From contig NZ_AKJZ01000033.1 in the NCBI RefSeq assembly GCF_000282055.1, positions 1-57,005 of the forward strand: a stretch of 57,005 nt of DNA, in the 5' to 3' direction. The DNA is from Flavobacterium sp. CF136. GTDB taxonomy: Bacteria; Bacteroidota; Bacteroidia; Flavobacteriales; Flavobacteriaceae. Positions 45,191 to 55,031 of this stretch are shown one piece after another. Every line of letters starts with the position of its first letter. Position 1 is the stretch's first letter. Made by a program: the position numbers and the translations under genes. Under the pieces are notes generated by a model, which saw only the letters and a list, made by a program, of their open reading frames with translations, ran no database searches and had not been told where the DNA came from.

Positions 45191-48100
45191 TTAAAGTGAA
45201 ACGTTAAAACCTAAATTAAACATTCGTGTAGCCAGTCCCCCTGTTTCCGGGTCTCCATAATATTTCCATTCGCCGGAAGCAGACCATGTTGCAACGTTCT
45301 GAACCGAAGCATAAATTTTGAAATTTATCACATGCAAACGATCTAAAAGATCTTTAGGGAATGTATAAGCCAGAGAAATATTGTCTAAACGAATAAAACT
45401 ACGGTCATATAATTTTGCTGTTCCGGCTCCTGCAGGCCCTCTGGCATCAAGACGTGCCCAGTCATTGGTTGGATTATCAAGTGTCCAATATGGATTTACA
45501 AATGGATTGTAGTTGTTTGTATATAAACTGCCATCATTATAAGTATTCATATAGCGTCCGTCAAGCGATTTGTGCCCCATGTAGGAATACATATTAACTG
45601 CTAAATTCCAATTTTTATAAATTTTAAATTCATTACGAAGTGACCAGTTAACTGGAGGTGCCGCTTGTCCTAAAAACTGTTTGTCTTTTTCATTATAAGT
45701 TGGTTTTCCATTAACATCGTCGGCAGTGTAGCTATTTTCAACTTTTGGGTCACCAGGGCGTTGTCCATATTTTGCAGCTTCTTGCCACTCTTCTTTTTGC
45801 CAAATCCCAATCACTTTATAATCCCAGATTTCAGAAACTGGTTTACCAATAAACCATCCATTTGTTTTATCATCTGCCTCTTTTGTTCCAATAACATTAC
45901 CATTGGCATCCTTAACATCTTCCATATTGCCATATAATGCATTAATGGTGTTCTTATTGTATGAAAAAGCAACACTGGTAGTCCATTCAAAGTTTGGATT
46001 TTTTACATTTAAAGTAGTAAGACTTATTTCAATCCCTCTATTTTCAACCTCTCCAAGATTGGTTGCAATTGATGAAAATCCAGTGAATTCAGGCAGACGC
46101 TGACTCATAATCATATCATTGGTAATCATTCTGTAAACATCTATAGTGCTTGTAATTCGGTCATTTAAAAAACCCAGGTCAAGACCAATATTTGTTGCAG
46201 TTGTTTTTTCCCATTGAAGATTTGGATTTGCCATACGATCAATTCCTAAATATTTCATATCAACAATATTTCCTGAAGCATCTATATATCCCATTGTTGC
46301 TCCGGTACCTGAAGCTAAGTTTGCCAAAGCTAAGTAAGGATCAGCAAGCGATCGGTTTCCGTTTTTACCCCATGACAAGCGTAATTTACCTGTACTTAAA
46401 GGATTCCAATTGAACCAACTTTCTTTATTAAAATTCCATCCTAATGCTACAGAAGGAAAAGTTGCGTAAGGATACGAAGCTCCAAATGCTGAATACCCAT
46501 CACGACGCACCGTTCCTGTTATCATATAACGATTATTAAACGAATAAAAAAGTCTCGCCATTAATGCATCGGCTGTCTGATGTGTATCCGTGGTAGAAAA
46601 CGAGCTATTTAAAAGTGTTGCATTAGAAGTATTGTGAAACCCTAATGCATCTGAAGGCAGGATGTTACGGGCTCTAATAATATCAGACCATGTTTGAAGT
46701 TCTTCAACTTCCTGAACAAAAGTTGCTACGATATGGTGTTTTTCAGCAAATGTATAATCCCATGCTAATGTATTATTCAGGTTCCAGGTAAATTTTTTAC
46801 CGCTTTCTCTATCCACCCCTATATTAGCGGGATTCCAGCCTTTATGACCTGATGACTGAAAATAACGATTATAAAAAAATTCATAACGTGGCGCAACATT
46901 AAATGAATAAGTAATACCCAAAGGCAAATTTACCTTAGTATTGAAAATGGTATTCAACACAGTATACCCTTTCTCAAGCTCCATAAATTGGCGGTCATAG
47001 TAATAATTATACCCTCCAATAGTTGGTCCCATAGGTTGTCTTTCATATTCACCGTTTGCATTTTTAAAGTTAGAAAACGGGCTGTTTCTTAACATATTTG
47101 CATCCCAATAATTAGTACCGGTACCAACAGAGATATCTCCATCTGAACGATCCTGAAAATTAACGTTAGCTCCAAATTCAAGCCAGCTCGTGATTTTTGC
47201 ATCAACTTTCATATTCGCACGAACTGCAGAATAATCATTACCCTGAATAGCTCCTTCTGAAGTTAAATAACCCAATGACATATAATAATTTACTTTATCG
47301 CTTGCTCCCGAAACACTTAAATTATTGTCATGATTTATTCCTGTTCTAAAAGTACTGTTATACCAGTTGTGCGTTTTTCCTTCTGTAAAATTTTTCAAAA
47401 GCGTAGCGTCAGTAATGCCCAAACGGAGTCCCCATACTTCATTCAGACTCTTCCCTTGTATTTGTCCGGCAGGTTGATAAGCTAACCATTGAGCCTGAGA
47501 TATACCATACTGATCTAATTGGTTAGGGTTTGAGAAATACCCCACCTGACCAACACGATTTGCAATATAAGCTTCGTATTGTCCTGATGTTGTATTTGGT
47601 CCATACGTTTTAGCAGTCTCCCAATCTTCACGATATTTTACATACCCCTCTGGAGAATATACATCGCGATAGGCACTTTTGCTGCTAATTGTTGTGTTTG
47701 TAGTAATATTGATAACAGGCTTACCGGTTTTTCCTTTTTTTGTTGAAATAACAATAACCCCTGCTGCTGCTTTAGACCCATATACAGCTGTTGCTGATGC
47801 ATCTTTTAAGATATCTATCTGACCAATATCATCAGGATTAATTTCTGAAAGTTCACCATAGAATTGCATTCCGTCTAGAATAATAAGTGGTGAATTATGA
47901 CCTCCGTCAGAATAAACAGAAGTCTGTCCACGAATTTGCAAAGACCCTCCTCCTTTTGCATCAGCTGAATACCCAACTTTTAGGCCGGGAACGCCTCGCA
48001 ATAAATCCTGAACGGTCTGTGGGTTTTGATTTGCTAAAGCTTCCGGTTTAACCTGGACAATTGCTCCGGTTAAATCCTTTTTCTTCATTTTACCATATCC

Positions 48101-48514
48101 CACTACTACAACTTCCTCTAAAGAAGCGACATTCTCCTTTAATTGGACAATAATATTAGATTTGTCTTTTATAACAATTTCCTGAGTTACAAAACCAACA
48201 AAGGAAACGACCAATACTGAATTCACATCTCCTGTTAAACTAAATTTCCCGTCAAAATCTGTTATAGTACCTATTTTTGTTCCCTTTATCGAGACAGAGG
48301 CACCAGGCTGTGGCACACCATTTTGGTCCTGAACTTGTCCGCTTATGTTATTTTGCTGTTGGACTTTTTCAAGCCCCGTTATACTATTGGAATTAATAGT
48401 GTAAGCTTGCATTTGAGAAAAAGAAACCAATGCACAAAATATGGTGAGTTTCTTTTTAAAATCAAATCCGGATACATAATCAGGAGCTTTGATTTTCCTA
48501 ATAAAATTTGTCAT
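45191..48514 (-). CDS. SusC/RagA-family TonB-linked outer-membrane transporter (PUL2)
   Basis: 1107 residues. An unusually long N-terminus (about 37 residues) precedes the signal region (IFCALVSFSQMQAYT). A carboxypeptidase-like domain (NISGQVQDQNGVPQPGASVS), TonB-box-like EEVVVVGYG, plug (SPLIILDGMQF, ILKDASATAVYGSKAAAGVI) and beta-barrel ending in MFNLGFNVSL follow. It would import oligosaccharide together with the SusD encoded 13 bases downstream. No HTCS, sigma/anti-sigma or other regulator gene lies beside it, and the PUL1 operator motif is absent upstream. A seven-G tract lies about 170 bases upstream. Confidence 0.95.
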   Translation of the reverse strand: MTNFIRKIKAPDYVSGFDFKKKLTIFCALVSFSQMQAYTINSNSITGLEKVQQQNNISGQVQDQNGVPQPGASVSIKGTKIGTITDFDGKFSLTGDVNSVLVVSFVGFVTQEIVIKDKSNIIVQLKENVASLEEVVVVGYGKMKKKDLTGAIVQVKPEALANQNPQTVQDLLRGVPGLKVGYSADAKGGGSLQIRGQTSVYSDGGHNSPLIILDGMQFYGELSEINPDDIGQIDILKDASATAVYGSKAAAGVIVISTKKGKTGKPVINITTNTTISSKSAYRDVYSPEGYVKYREDWETAKTYGPNTTSGQYEAYIANRVGQVGYFSNPNQLDQYGISQAQWLAYQPAGQIQGKSLNEVWGLRLGITDATLLKNFTEGKTHNWYNSTFRTGINHDNNLSVSGASDKVNYYMSLGYLTSEGAIQGNDYSAVRANMKVDAKITSWLEFGANVNFQDRSDGDISVGTGTNYWDANMLRNSPFSNFKNANGEYERQPMGPTIGGYNYYYDRQFMELEKGYTVLNTIFNTKVNLPLGITYSFNVAPRYEFFYNRYFQSSGHKGWNPANIGVDRESGKKFTWNLNNTLAWDYTFAEKHHIVATFVQEVEELQTWSDIIRARNILPSDALGFHNTSNATLLNSSFSTTDTHQTADALMARLFYSFNNRYMITGTVRRDGYSAFGASYPYATFPSVALGWNFNKESWFNWNPLSTGKLRLSWGKNGNRSLADPYLALANLASGTGATMGYIDASGNIVDMKYLGIDRMANPNLQWEKTTATNIGLDLGFLNDRITSTIDVYRMITNDMIMSQRLPEFTGFSSIATNLGEVENRGIEISLTTLNVKNPNFEWTTSVAFSYNKNTINALYGNMEDVKDANGNVIGTKEADDKTNGWFIGKPVSEIWDYKVIGIWQKEEWQEAAKYGQRPGDPKVENSYTADDVNGKPTYNEKDKQFLGQAAPPVNWSLRNEFKIYKNWNLAVNMYSYMGHKSLDGRYMNTYNDGSLYTNNYNPFVNPYWTLDNPTNDWARLDARGPAGAGTAKLYDRSFIRLDNISLAYTFPKDLLDRLHVINFKIYASVQNVATWSASGEWKYYGDPETGGLATRMFNLGFNVSL

Positions 48515-49207
48515 CTTTGGTTGTAATTTTTGGTTAATAAACTAGTTAAATTCATGAATTACAGAAACATAATTTAAAAAAGCAGCACTGCTTAAAATTT
48601 TACTTTTTACAAGTTTTTTAAGAATACTTCATCTCTGTTACATATAATTCACATTGTAAATCTAGTATTACACATAAAAGTAAAGGGGGGGCATTACAAC
48701 ATTATAAAAGGGTCAAATCAACTATTTTATAAATAAAAACGTCTTTTTTTACATATATAATAAAAAACAAATAGTTAATCCCTCAAGAATTCAACAAAAG
48801 CCTGGCGAATCTATTTTTTTAAAGATTTAAAAAATAGTTTACCAAAAAAATAATCTACGATAGATCTATTGTTCATAAAAAAACAGGGGAATGTACTGTA
48901 TCTATGAAATCAAAACTACCTCATCAAGTATTAAAAAAACTTTATTCCGTAATCCCGAGAAGAGGATAATTTTTAGGTCATGTGGAGTATTTACCTGATA
49001 AATATTAAAACATTTACAATTGGTATTCGCATAGCGGATGAGTATGACGAATTTTTCGGTTTATAAAAGCAGATATTTATTTTTATAACCGATTAAATGA
49101 ATTCAGAACAGATAATTAATTCCAAATTAGAGACATGAAGTACCCAAATCTCAAAATTTCATCATCTTTCTTAAATAATTTATTATGAAATTTTGTGAGG
49201 GCCTATA
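48515..49207. other. Upstream region of the PUL2 susC
   Basis: 693 AT-rich bases with no gene. Points of note: a run of seven G at 48685-48691, an A/T-only hairpin (CTATTTTTTTAAA and TTTAAAAAATAG) at 48811-48837, and an inverted repeat at 49150-49199 (CTCAAAATTTCAT and ATGAAATTTTGTGAG) at the edge of the decayed transposase. Confidence 0.5.
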
Positions 49208-49785
49208 TTAGGTGTGACCCTGCACTAAGAAGAGTTTGTGAGGTCCATATTTAATAGAATTAACATAAAGACGGACCCTCTTCTCATCAATCAAATATCT
49301 GTAGTTTTTTAACCTGTCGGTAAATATCTTTTTCGGTTCTGATAATTTTAAAGTATCTAGGACACAACTTAAGGTTTTATTGGTTCGTTTGCCAACATTA
49401 AAGCTGACAACCTTTTGAGAATTCTTCTTCAGAGCATAAACCAGCCAAATAAAATTTCTTTTGTTTCTGATATAAGTGCACATTTCATCGACTTCATAAG
49501 TTTTTCCTTTACTGATAATGGACTGATGAATATTCTCCTCAATTGTTATAATTCTTTTTAATAATGTGGTATTCGAAATTTTTAATATTCTTGCAGTGCT
49601 TCTTATTCCTAGTCTCTCTTTGGTTAATTGAATAATATTCTGGTTTATATCTCCCTTATAAGCCAGATATACATAATTTTCAACTCTGATTTTCCCGCAT
49701 TTTCTGCAAAATATATCTTTGATTCCCAGACTTTGTCTTTCGATACTTTATCATCTTTCGAACGCCACCAACACATCTGTACCAC
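49208..49785 (-). pseudogene. Decayed IS1-family transposase
   Basis: The frame open to 49208 reads FCRKCGKIRVENYVYLAYKG, TARILKISNTTLLKRI, TYEVDEMCTYIRNKRNFIWL and FTDRLKNYRYLI, the order seen in IS1-type InsA/InsB products (zinc ribbon, helix-turn-helix, then the DDE-type core). The first zinc-ribbon half (IKYRKTKSGNQRY) is in another frame; one extra A near 49711-49715 accounts for the shift. The C-terminus ends early at LVQGHT and the usual IS1 ending is not readable. It is therefore non-functional. An intact terminal inverted-repeat pair was not found. It lies beside the toxin-immunity genes, a common site for mobile DNA. Confidence 0.75.
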
Positions 49786-49835
49786 GTAGTTTAATTTGAT
49801 TCCATTTTTTTCGATTTAAGGCATTATAAAATAAA

Positions 49836-49857
49836 AAAACAGCCCGAAGGCTGTTTT
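49836..49857 (-). terminator. Terminator after the ankyrin gene
   Basis: Arms AAAACAGCC (49836-49844) and GGCTGTTTT (49849-49857) are perfect around CGAA, a stable tetraloop-like turn. A and T runs flank both sides. Confidence 0.75.
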
Positions 49858-49951
49858 AATTTTTTCTAATATCAATATAAATCATTGATAATCTAGAAAT
49901 GTTCGATGTAATAATTAACCACCAACATATGATACATTACCAATTGTTAAC

Positions 49952-50842
49952 TTAATATTTTTCGATATATTCCATCCAGTTATTTGGGTATTTTTTTTTA
50001 ATCTTTTTTAATGTTTTTTCAGGAATAGGCTCATTAGAATAATTAAGTCCTTTATTTTTTAAATATTGTATAATTTGTTGTTTTTGTTGATATTCAGGGG
50101 AATCTAAATCAAAAACACATTGCCGTAAAGCCTTTAAAATGTAAATATTTTGACCTTTTGCATTTTTTGACATTGGTAAATTGTAATTTGCTCCTTTCTT
50201 AATTAAATAAAGAGCAACATCCATTTTGTCTAATGTAAGTGATAATCCAAGAGGCAAGTCTGTATGACCTTCGTTATAATAATTTAAATCTGCGCCTGCA
50301 TCAGTTAGCAATTTTACTTTTTCAAGACTAGTAGAATCAAAATATGAAATAGCAGAAGTCAATGCTGTTTTTCTTGCTTGGTCACCTTTTTTTGTTTGAA
50401 TATTTTCTCTTGAATTAGGATCGCCCTTATACTTCAAAAGTAATTTTAAATAATTTATATCGTTATTTTTCGTAGCACATATCATTGCGGTTTCTCCTGT
50501 ATAAGAATCTCCTAAATTTGGGTCTGCACCTAAGACTAATAAAAGATTTACACTTTTATACTTGTTATTTTTTATTCCTAACATTAAAAGTGTACTTCCA
50601 AATTTTGGTTCTTTATAATTTGGATTTGTTTTTTTTAAATGTACTTCTTCTTTTATTAACGTAAGATTCTCATCTTCAATAGCTTTAGCTAAATTCCAAG
50701 CTGGTGTATCTTGAAATAACCTGATGTCATTGCCTAAAAGCTCACTTTTATTTATTTTACTTTCTCTATTGTTTATTTTTTCTTCTTTATTATTACAGCT
50801 AACTGCTATAAATAAAACTATCAATATGATTTTATTTTTCAT
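49952..50842 (-). CDS. Ankyrin-repeat lipoprotein, probable immunity protein
   Basis: 296 residues. The lipoprotein signal has Cys16 (VLFIAVSCNNKEE). Ankyrin-like repeats span about 80-240: GSTLLMLGIKNNKYKSVNLL, GADPNLGDSYTGETAMICA, NDINYLKLLLKYKGDPNSR, LEKVKLLTDAGADLNYYN and MDVALYLIKKGANYN. The gene starts 27 bases after the Rhs-lipase gene on the same strand. Ankyrin proteins serve as immunity partners for several phospholipase-type toxins, so this is the likely role; a membrane-anchored location would suit a toxin acting on lipids. The gene is more AT-rich than the Rhs core. Function is inference from position and fold. Confidence 0.7.
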   Translation of the reverse strand: MKNKIILIVLFIAVSCNNKEEKINNRESKINKSELLGNDIRLFQDTPAWNLAKAIEDENLTLIKEEVHLKKTNPNYKEPKFGSTLLMLGIKNNKYKSVNLLLVLGADPNLGDSYTGETAMICATKNNDINYLKLLLKYKGDPNSRENIQTKKGDQARKTALTSAISYFDSTSLEKVKLLTDAGADLNYYNEGHTDLPLGLSLTLDKMDVALYLIKKGANYNLPMSKNAKGQNIYILKALRQCVFDLDSPEYQQKQQIIQYLKNKGLNYSNEPIPEKTLKKIKKKYPNNWMEYIEKY

Positions 50843-50869
50843 TACAATTTATTATTTGATACCATATAA

Positions 50870-53800
50870 TTAATGAAAACTTGGAGGGGTTAAAGCTTGT
50901 TTAATCGTATTCCACATACTTTGAATCGCTGTTGGTTGAGATAATGAATCTATAATGGAATTAATACTATGTCCATTGTATATTCCACTTGCATTTCTAG
51001 GACTTAAAAAATGTTTTTCTCCTCCAGCTGTTGGAACTAATGGCGAAACAGCAAATTTTGAGCCTTGCTGAATAGCATTTAGTGGGTCAGTTGTCATAAT
51101 ATACGCATCAGTATCAGATTTCTTTGATACACCACCTGTAAACAAACTAACACCAGCTGCATTAAAAGTTATAGCACTATCTCCAGTTGCAATCGCATTT
51201 GCTTCTGCAAGCCCTCCTCCTAGTGAATGCCCTGTAAAAGTAATTTCGCCATCCAATCCCTTTTCGAGAGCTTTTGCATTACCTACTGATTGATTATATT
51301 GTTCAGATGCTCCAGCCAATTGAGTACCATTATTCTTCCAGTCTTTTCCGTCTTCTGTTCCAGCTGTCGCATATGTATATTCTGTTTTTCCATCAACAGT
51401 TCGTTCATACAATGCAGATTTGAATCCAGTTTTGCCATTACTGTAACTTAGATTCGACATTGCTGCAGAAGGCTTCCATCCTCCTTGTAATTCTACTTTA
51501 TCCTTTGGGTCAGCATATACATGCTTAGCCATTAAAGCCGCTTCTAATGGAGTAGGTATAGCCATCATCCCATCTGGGTCAATGAAATAGACAGGATTAT
51601 TTAGTGCATACGTATATGGATTAAATCTTCTAGATTTTTCCGCTAACGGGTCAATATTCATCCAGCGGCCTAATGCAGGGTCATAATTTCGTGCTCCATA
51701 GTCGTACATATTCAGTCCCAGCTCATCTTGCAATTCCTTGCCATTGTACTTATACTTTTGACCTGTACTATTTCCCTTTCCTAAAACTGTTGCGCCATTA
51801 TAGCCTAATTGTCTTAATCCAAAAGGATAATAATTGCTCTCCTCTACGATTTCTGAACTATTAACAGCACCATCATCGTTTCCATCGCCATAGCTTAGAC
51901 GTATATTTCCTAAATGATCTTTGTACTGGTAAATATAACTAAAAGTTCCCGCATTATTAGCTGCATAACCCTCAGGTTGAGGAAAAAATTTAAGCTTATT
52001 ATTCTCATATTGATAGCCATTGGCATAATCAGTAGTGATAGTCCCTGCAATCTTACGCTGTTTAACACCTGTCGCATCATAAACGTAATTAATGGTTCCG
52101 CCCAGCAAAGCGATATCCGTAGGCAGATTAAGGTAATTATAATTTATATCGGTTATTATACCTTTGTTGGCATCGGTTTTCATATTACCGTTATCATCAT
52201 AGGTATATTCTGTAGTTGCAGTGCTTCCGTTTTTAAAACCTTCGGTGTTTATTGGTGCACTATCTTCTACCTTAATAAGCCTGTTGTCGGAAGGATTGTA
52301 GGTATATATCAAATCGTCAATTGTTCCAAAACTGCTGGTGCCCGGTACTGTATTCCCTTTTCTAAATAATGTCTTTATATTCCCGTTTTTGTCATAAGTC
52401 GGATTTTCATTATAATTTCCGAGATTATCTGTCGCAAATGCTAAGCGGTTTAAGGCATCATAGGTATAATTATAATTTCTTAAACTGGTATCCGCATTAG
52501 CTGTTCGCCAAAATGTCTGGCTTATGTTTCCGTTATACAATGCAGTCCCGCCTGAAACAGGAATATCATAACTCACTTGAAAAGCAAACAGATCTGTTCC
52601 TATGGCATTAACATTGTTTATTCCTTTTAACCATCCTCGTACATTATAGCTGTAATCTACATTTTGTAAACGGTTTTGGCTTGTTTTTCCGCCTACGGAC
52701 TTAAGTACCAGTTGCCCCAGATCATCATAGGTGTTTGATGCAATAATTTCTTCAGGCTGGCTGTTTATTTTTTGTTTTTGTACCAGACGTCTTCCCGTAT
52801 GATCGTATGTAAAACCATCAACTACTGTTGTTGTTACACCTACTCCGGTATGGGTACTGGTCGTTTCTGTTGCTTTCCCTGTAAAATCAAGATTACTTTT
52901 TACTGTGCTTGTAATTTGCAGATAATCATTGTAATTGTAATTATAAATCGGTCTGCCCTTAACATCGTAATAAATTACGTTGGTGATCCATTTGGCCTTT
53001 TCCAAGACCCTTACTTTACTTCCTGTTGCCAATCCTTTTGCATTGCTTACAGGAGTAATACCATAAGAAACAACTGCTGAAGGCAGAGGCCCTATCAGGT
53101 CAAAACTGTAATTATCATAATAATTAATAATGTTTAAATTGATATCCGTATTAGGGAAAGAAGCATTACTGTAATACGCGGTAGCATCCCCAATTACTGT
53201 AGCGCCCTGAGCCTGTTCATTTAAGGCAGCGACACTAGCGGTAGCCAAATCTTGTACTGCTTTACGCGTAATAGTTACACTATTGACATATTCTCCGGTA
53301 TAAACCGGCCTATTAAAAGCATCATATTTGGTAAACAGCCATTTTTTACCGATCCTGAGATTAGCATCCTGGGTTAGTATCGGCCTGTCGAGTTTGTCAT
53401 AAACAATATATTCCCATTCTTTTCCGGGAAGTTTCTTCTCCACCAATCGGTTGCGATAATCGTACTTATAACGGTAACATAAATTATTGAGTGTTGTATC
53501 ATCAAAAGCACCATTAGCCAAAGGAGGCAATACATAGCTTAGATTTCCATATTGATCGTAAACATAATACGTGTCGTGAGGAACCTGATTATCATAAGTT
53601 CTTTTTAAGACTACACGGCCTTCTTTGTCCTTAAACTCCTCGGTTGTCCGGTCTAAACCTGATATCCAGTTTTCATCTTTTGTTACCGTTTTATATAACT
53701 CGCCGGCATTATAGTTAATAGTCTGGGTTATTGATGGATTATAAAGACCTAAAGTTGTTAGATTGTCGGTACTTACCGCTATAAATTGTTTCACTTCCGT

Positions 53801-54943
53801 CGCACTATTGGTCTGATAGTCCAATTTTACCTCATGGCCTGAAGTCAGTTGGGTTTTCCAGCTGTTTCCCGGAGCTGCCTGTTTCAGGACACGGCTTAAT
53901 GGGGAAGACTCAAAAGATTTTTCACTAAACGGGTTTGCCGTATTCTCATATTTTGTAGTATTGTAATAAGCCAAAACATCTGTAAGAGGGGCTGTCTGTA
54001 TTAAACCTCCGGTACCCGATACAGCATAAGGTAAATATTCTTTGGCTTGTCTTCCGAGATTATCATACTCATTGTGGGTTATAATATCGCTGGATTCAAA
54101 TCCCTTTACTAAACCTAAAATACTGGCCTGATTATTATCTATTTTTTGTAAAACAGGATTGTAAAAATACTGGCTTACAGCAACATCTGCTGCATAATAC
54201 AAATAACTCCTAAAATACGAATTCGTCGTAGTACTGCTCCATTTAAAATCAGTTCCGCTTAATACCTTATTGCCTGCCATATCATATACACCGCTTATTC
54301 CGGAATATCCTCCTGCATAGGTCGAGGGTTGAATCAGACCAACCATCAGGTACCAGGTATCCAGCGCGGGTAAATTCCCATACCAAAAATAAGGGTTTCC
54401 ATTAGCAGTGCCATCTAAATTGACAACATTTTGTGTACCATGAAAAGTGGTACCATTTTGTCCTCCCGTGCGTTTTACCCAAACAGCATATTGATAGGAT
54501 TGGGTTTTATCAATAGGAACCAGTGAAGTATTCCAGCCGCCATCGGCATCGCTTGCTGCATCATTAACGCATCTCCATAACCGGTCTGTCTTCCCAAACG
54601 GATTCAACCCGTTAATTCTGAGGTTCTCTGTGAGTTGTCCATTTTCAGTAAAAAAAGATACTGCACCGATGCCTAATGTCCAGTTATTTTTCCAATCTAA
54701 TAAATTATTATCTAACTTATTAGCTCCCTGACTTATGCCAACTGACTGTTTTAAACGACCCAGACCATCAAAATAATTTATATTTCTCTGTATGTCTGTT
54801 TTAGACAAGGTATTATAATTACTGCTTTGTACCGCTTTCTGCGGTGCTTCGGTGTAAATAAAATTCTCATTACTAAATTGCTGTGCCGCAATATTCATAC
54901 TGGTAAATAACAACACAAACAATATTGATAGATTTTTTTTCAT
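50870..54943 (-). CDS. Rhs/YD-repeat protein with a C-terminal lipase-like toxin domain
   Basis: 1357 residues. A signal peptide (MNIAAQQ) and a DUF6443-type N-terminus (RNINYFDGLGRLKQSVGISQ) precede many YD repeats (YDHTGRRLVQKQ, YDALNRLAFATDN, YDKNGNIKTLFR). The Rhs-associated core follows (YNGKELQDELGLNMYDYGAR, DPALGRWMNIDPLAEKSRRF), ending near residue 1120 at NPVYFIDPDGM, the usual boundary of polymorphic toxins. The last 235 residues look like a class-3-type lipase: nucleophile Ser1240 in TFTGHSLGGG, candidate Asp1286 in TTDPLNA and His1325 in YNGHSINS. The expected activity is hydrolysis of phospholipid or other ester. An ankyrin lipoprotein gene follows at 27 bases. The domain is more AT-rich than the core, suggesting exchange of the tip. 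Confidence 0.85.
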   Translation of the reverse strand: MKKNLSILFVLLFTSMNIAAQQFSNENFIYTEAPQKAVQSSNYNTLSKTDIQRNINYFDGLGRLKQSVGISQGANKLDNNLLDWKNNWTLGIGAVSFFTENGQLTENLRINGLNPFGKTDRLWRCVNDAASDADGGWNTSLVPIDKTQSYQYAVWVKRTGGQNGTTFHGTQNVVNLDGTANGNPYFWYGNLPALDTWYLMVGLIQPSTYAGGYSGISGVYDMAGNKVLSGTDFKWSSTTTNSYFRSYLYYAADVAVSQYFYNPVLQKIDNNQASILGLVKGFESSDIITHNEYDNLGRQAKEYLPYAVSGTGGLIQTAPLTDVLAYYNTTKYENTANPFSEKSFESSPLSRVLKQAAPGNSWKTQLTSGHEVKLDYQTNSATEVKQFIAVSTDNLTTLGLYNPSITQTINYNAGELYKTVTKDENWISGLDRTTEEFKDKEGRVVLKRTYDNQVPHDTYYVYDQYGNLSYVLPPLANGAFDDTTLNNLCYRYKYDYRNRLVEKKLPGKEWEYIVYDKLDRPILTQDANLRIGKKWLFTKYDAFNRPVYTGEYVNSVTITRKAVQDLATASVAALNEQAQGATVIGDATAYYSNASFPNTDINLNIINYYDNYSFDLIGPLPSAVVSYGITPVSNAKGLATGSKVRVLEKAKWITNVIYYDVKGRPIYNYNYNDYLQITSTVKSNLDFTGKATETTSTHTGVGVTTTVVDGFTYDHTGRRLVQKQKINSQPEEIIASNTYDDLGQLVLKSVGGKTSQNRLQNVDYSYNVRGWLKGINNVNAIGTDLFAFQVSYDIPVSGGTALYNGNISQTFWRTANADTSLRNYNYTYDALNRLAFATDNLGNYNENPTYDKNGNIKTLFRKGNTVPGTSSFGTIDDLIYTYNPSDNRLIKVEDSAPINTEGFKNGSTATTEYTYDDNGNMKTDANKGIITDINYNYLNLPTDIALLGGTINYVYDATGVKQRKIAGTITTDYANGYQYENNKLKFFPQPEGYAANNAGTFSYIYQYKDHLGNIRLSYGDGNDDGAVNSSEIVEESNYYPFGLRQLGYNGATVLGKGNSTGQKYKYNGKELQDELGLNMYDYGARNYDPALGRWMNIDPLAEKSRRFNPYTYALNNPVYFIDPDGMMAIPTPLEAALMAKHVYADPKDKVELQGGWKPSAAMSNLSYSNGKTGFKSALYERTVDGKTEYTYATAGTEDGKDWKNNGTQLAGASEQYNQSVGNAKALEKGLDGEITFTGHSLGGGLAEANAIATGDSAITFNAAGVSLFTGGVSKKSDTDAYIMTTDPLNAIQQGSKFAVSPLVPTAGGEKHFLSPRNASGIYNGHSINSIIDSLSQPTAIQSMWNTIKQALTPPSFH

Positions 54944-55031
54944 GTAACTTATTTGATATTTAAACTAAGTATATTGGAAATTTCCTGAGTTAACGCTGAC
55001 CTGACAATCATTTTTAAATAGCTCTTCATTA

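Noticed and set aside
48811..48837. A/T-only inverted repeat as a terminator
   Set aside because: It is composed of A and T runs, has no gene end nearby and could arise from base composition.
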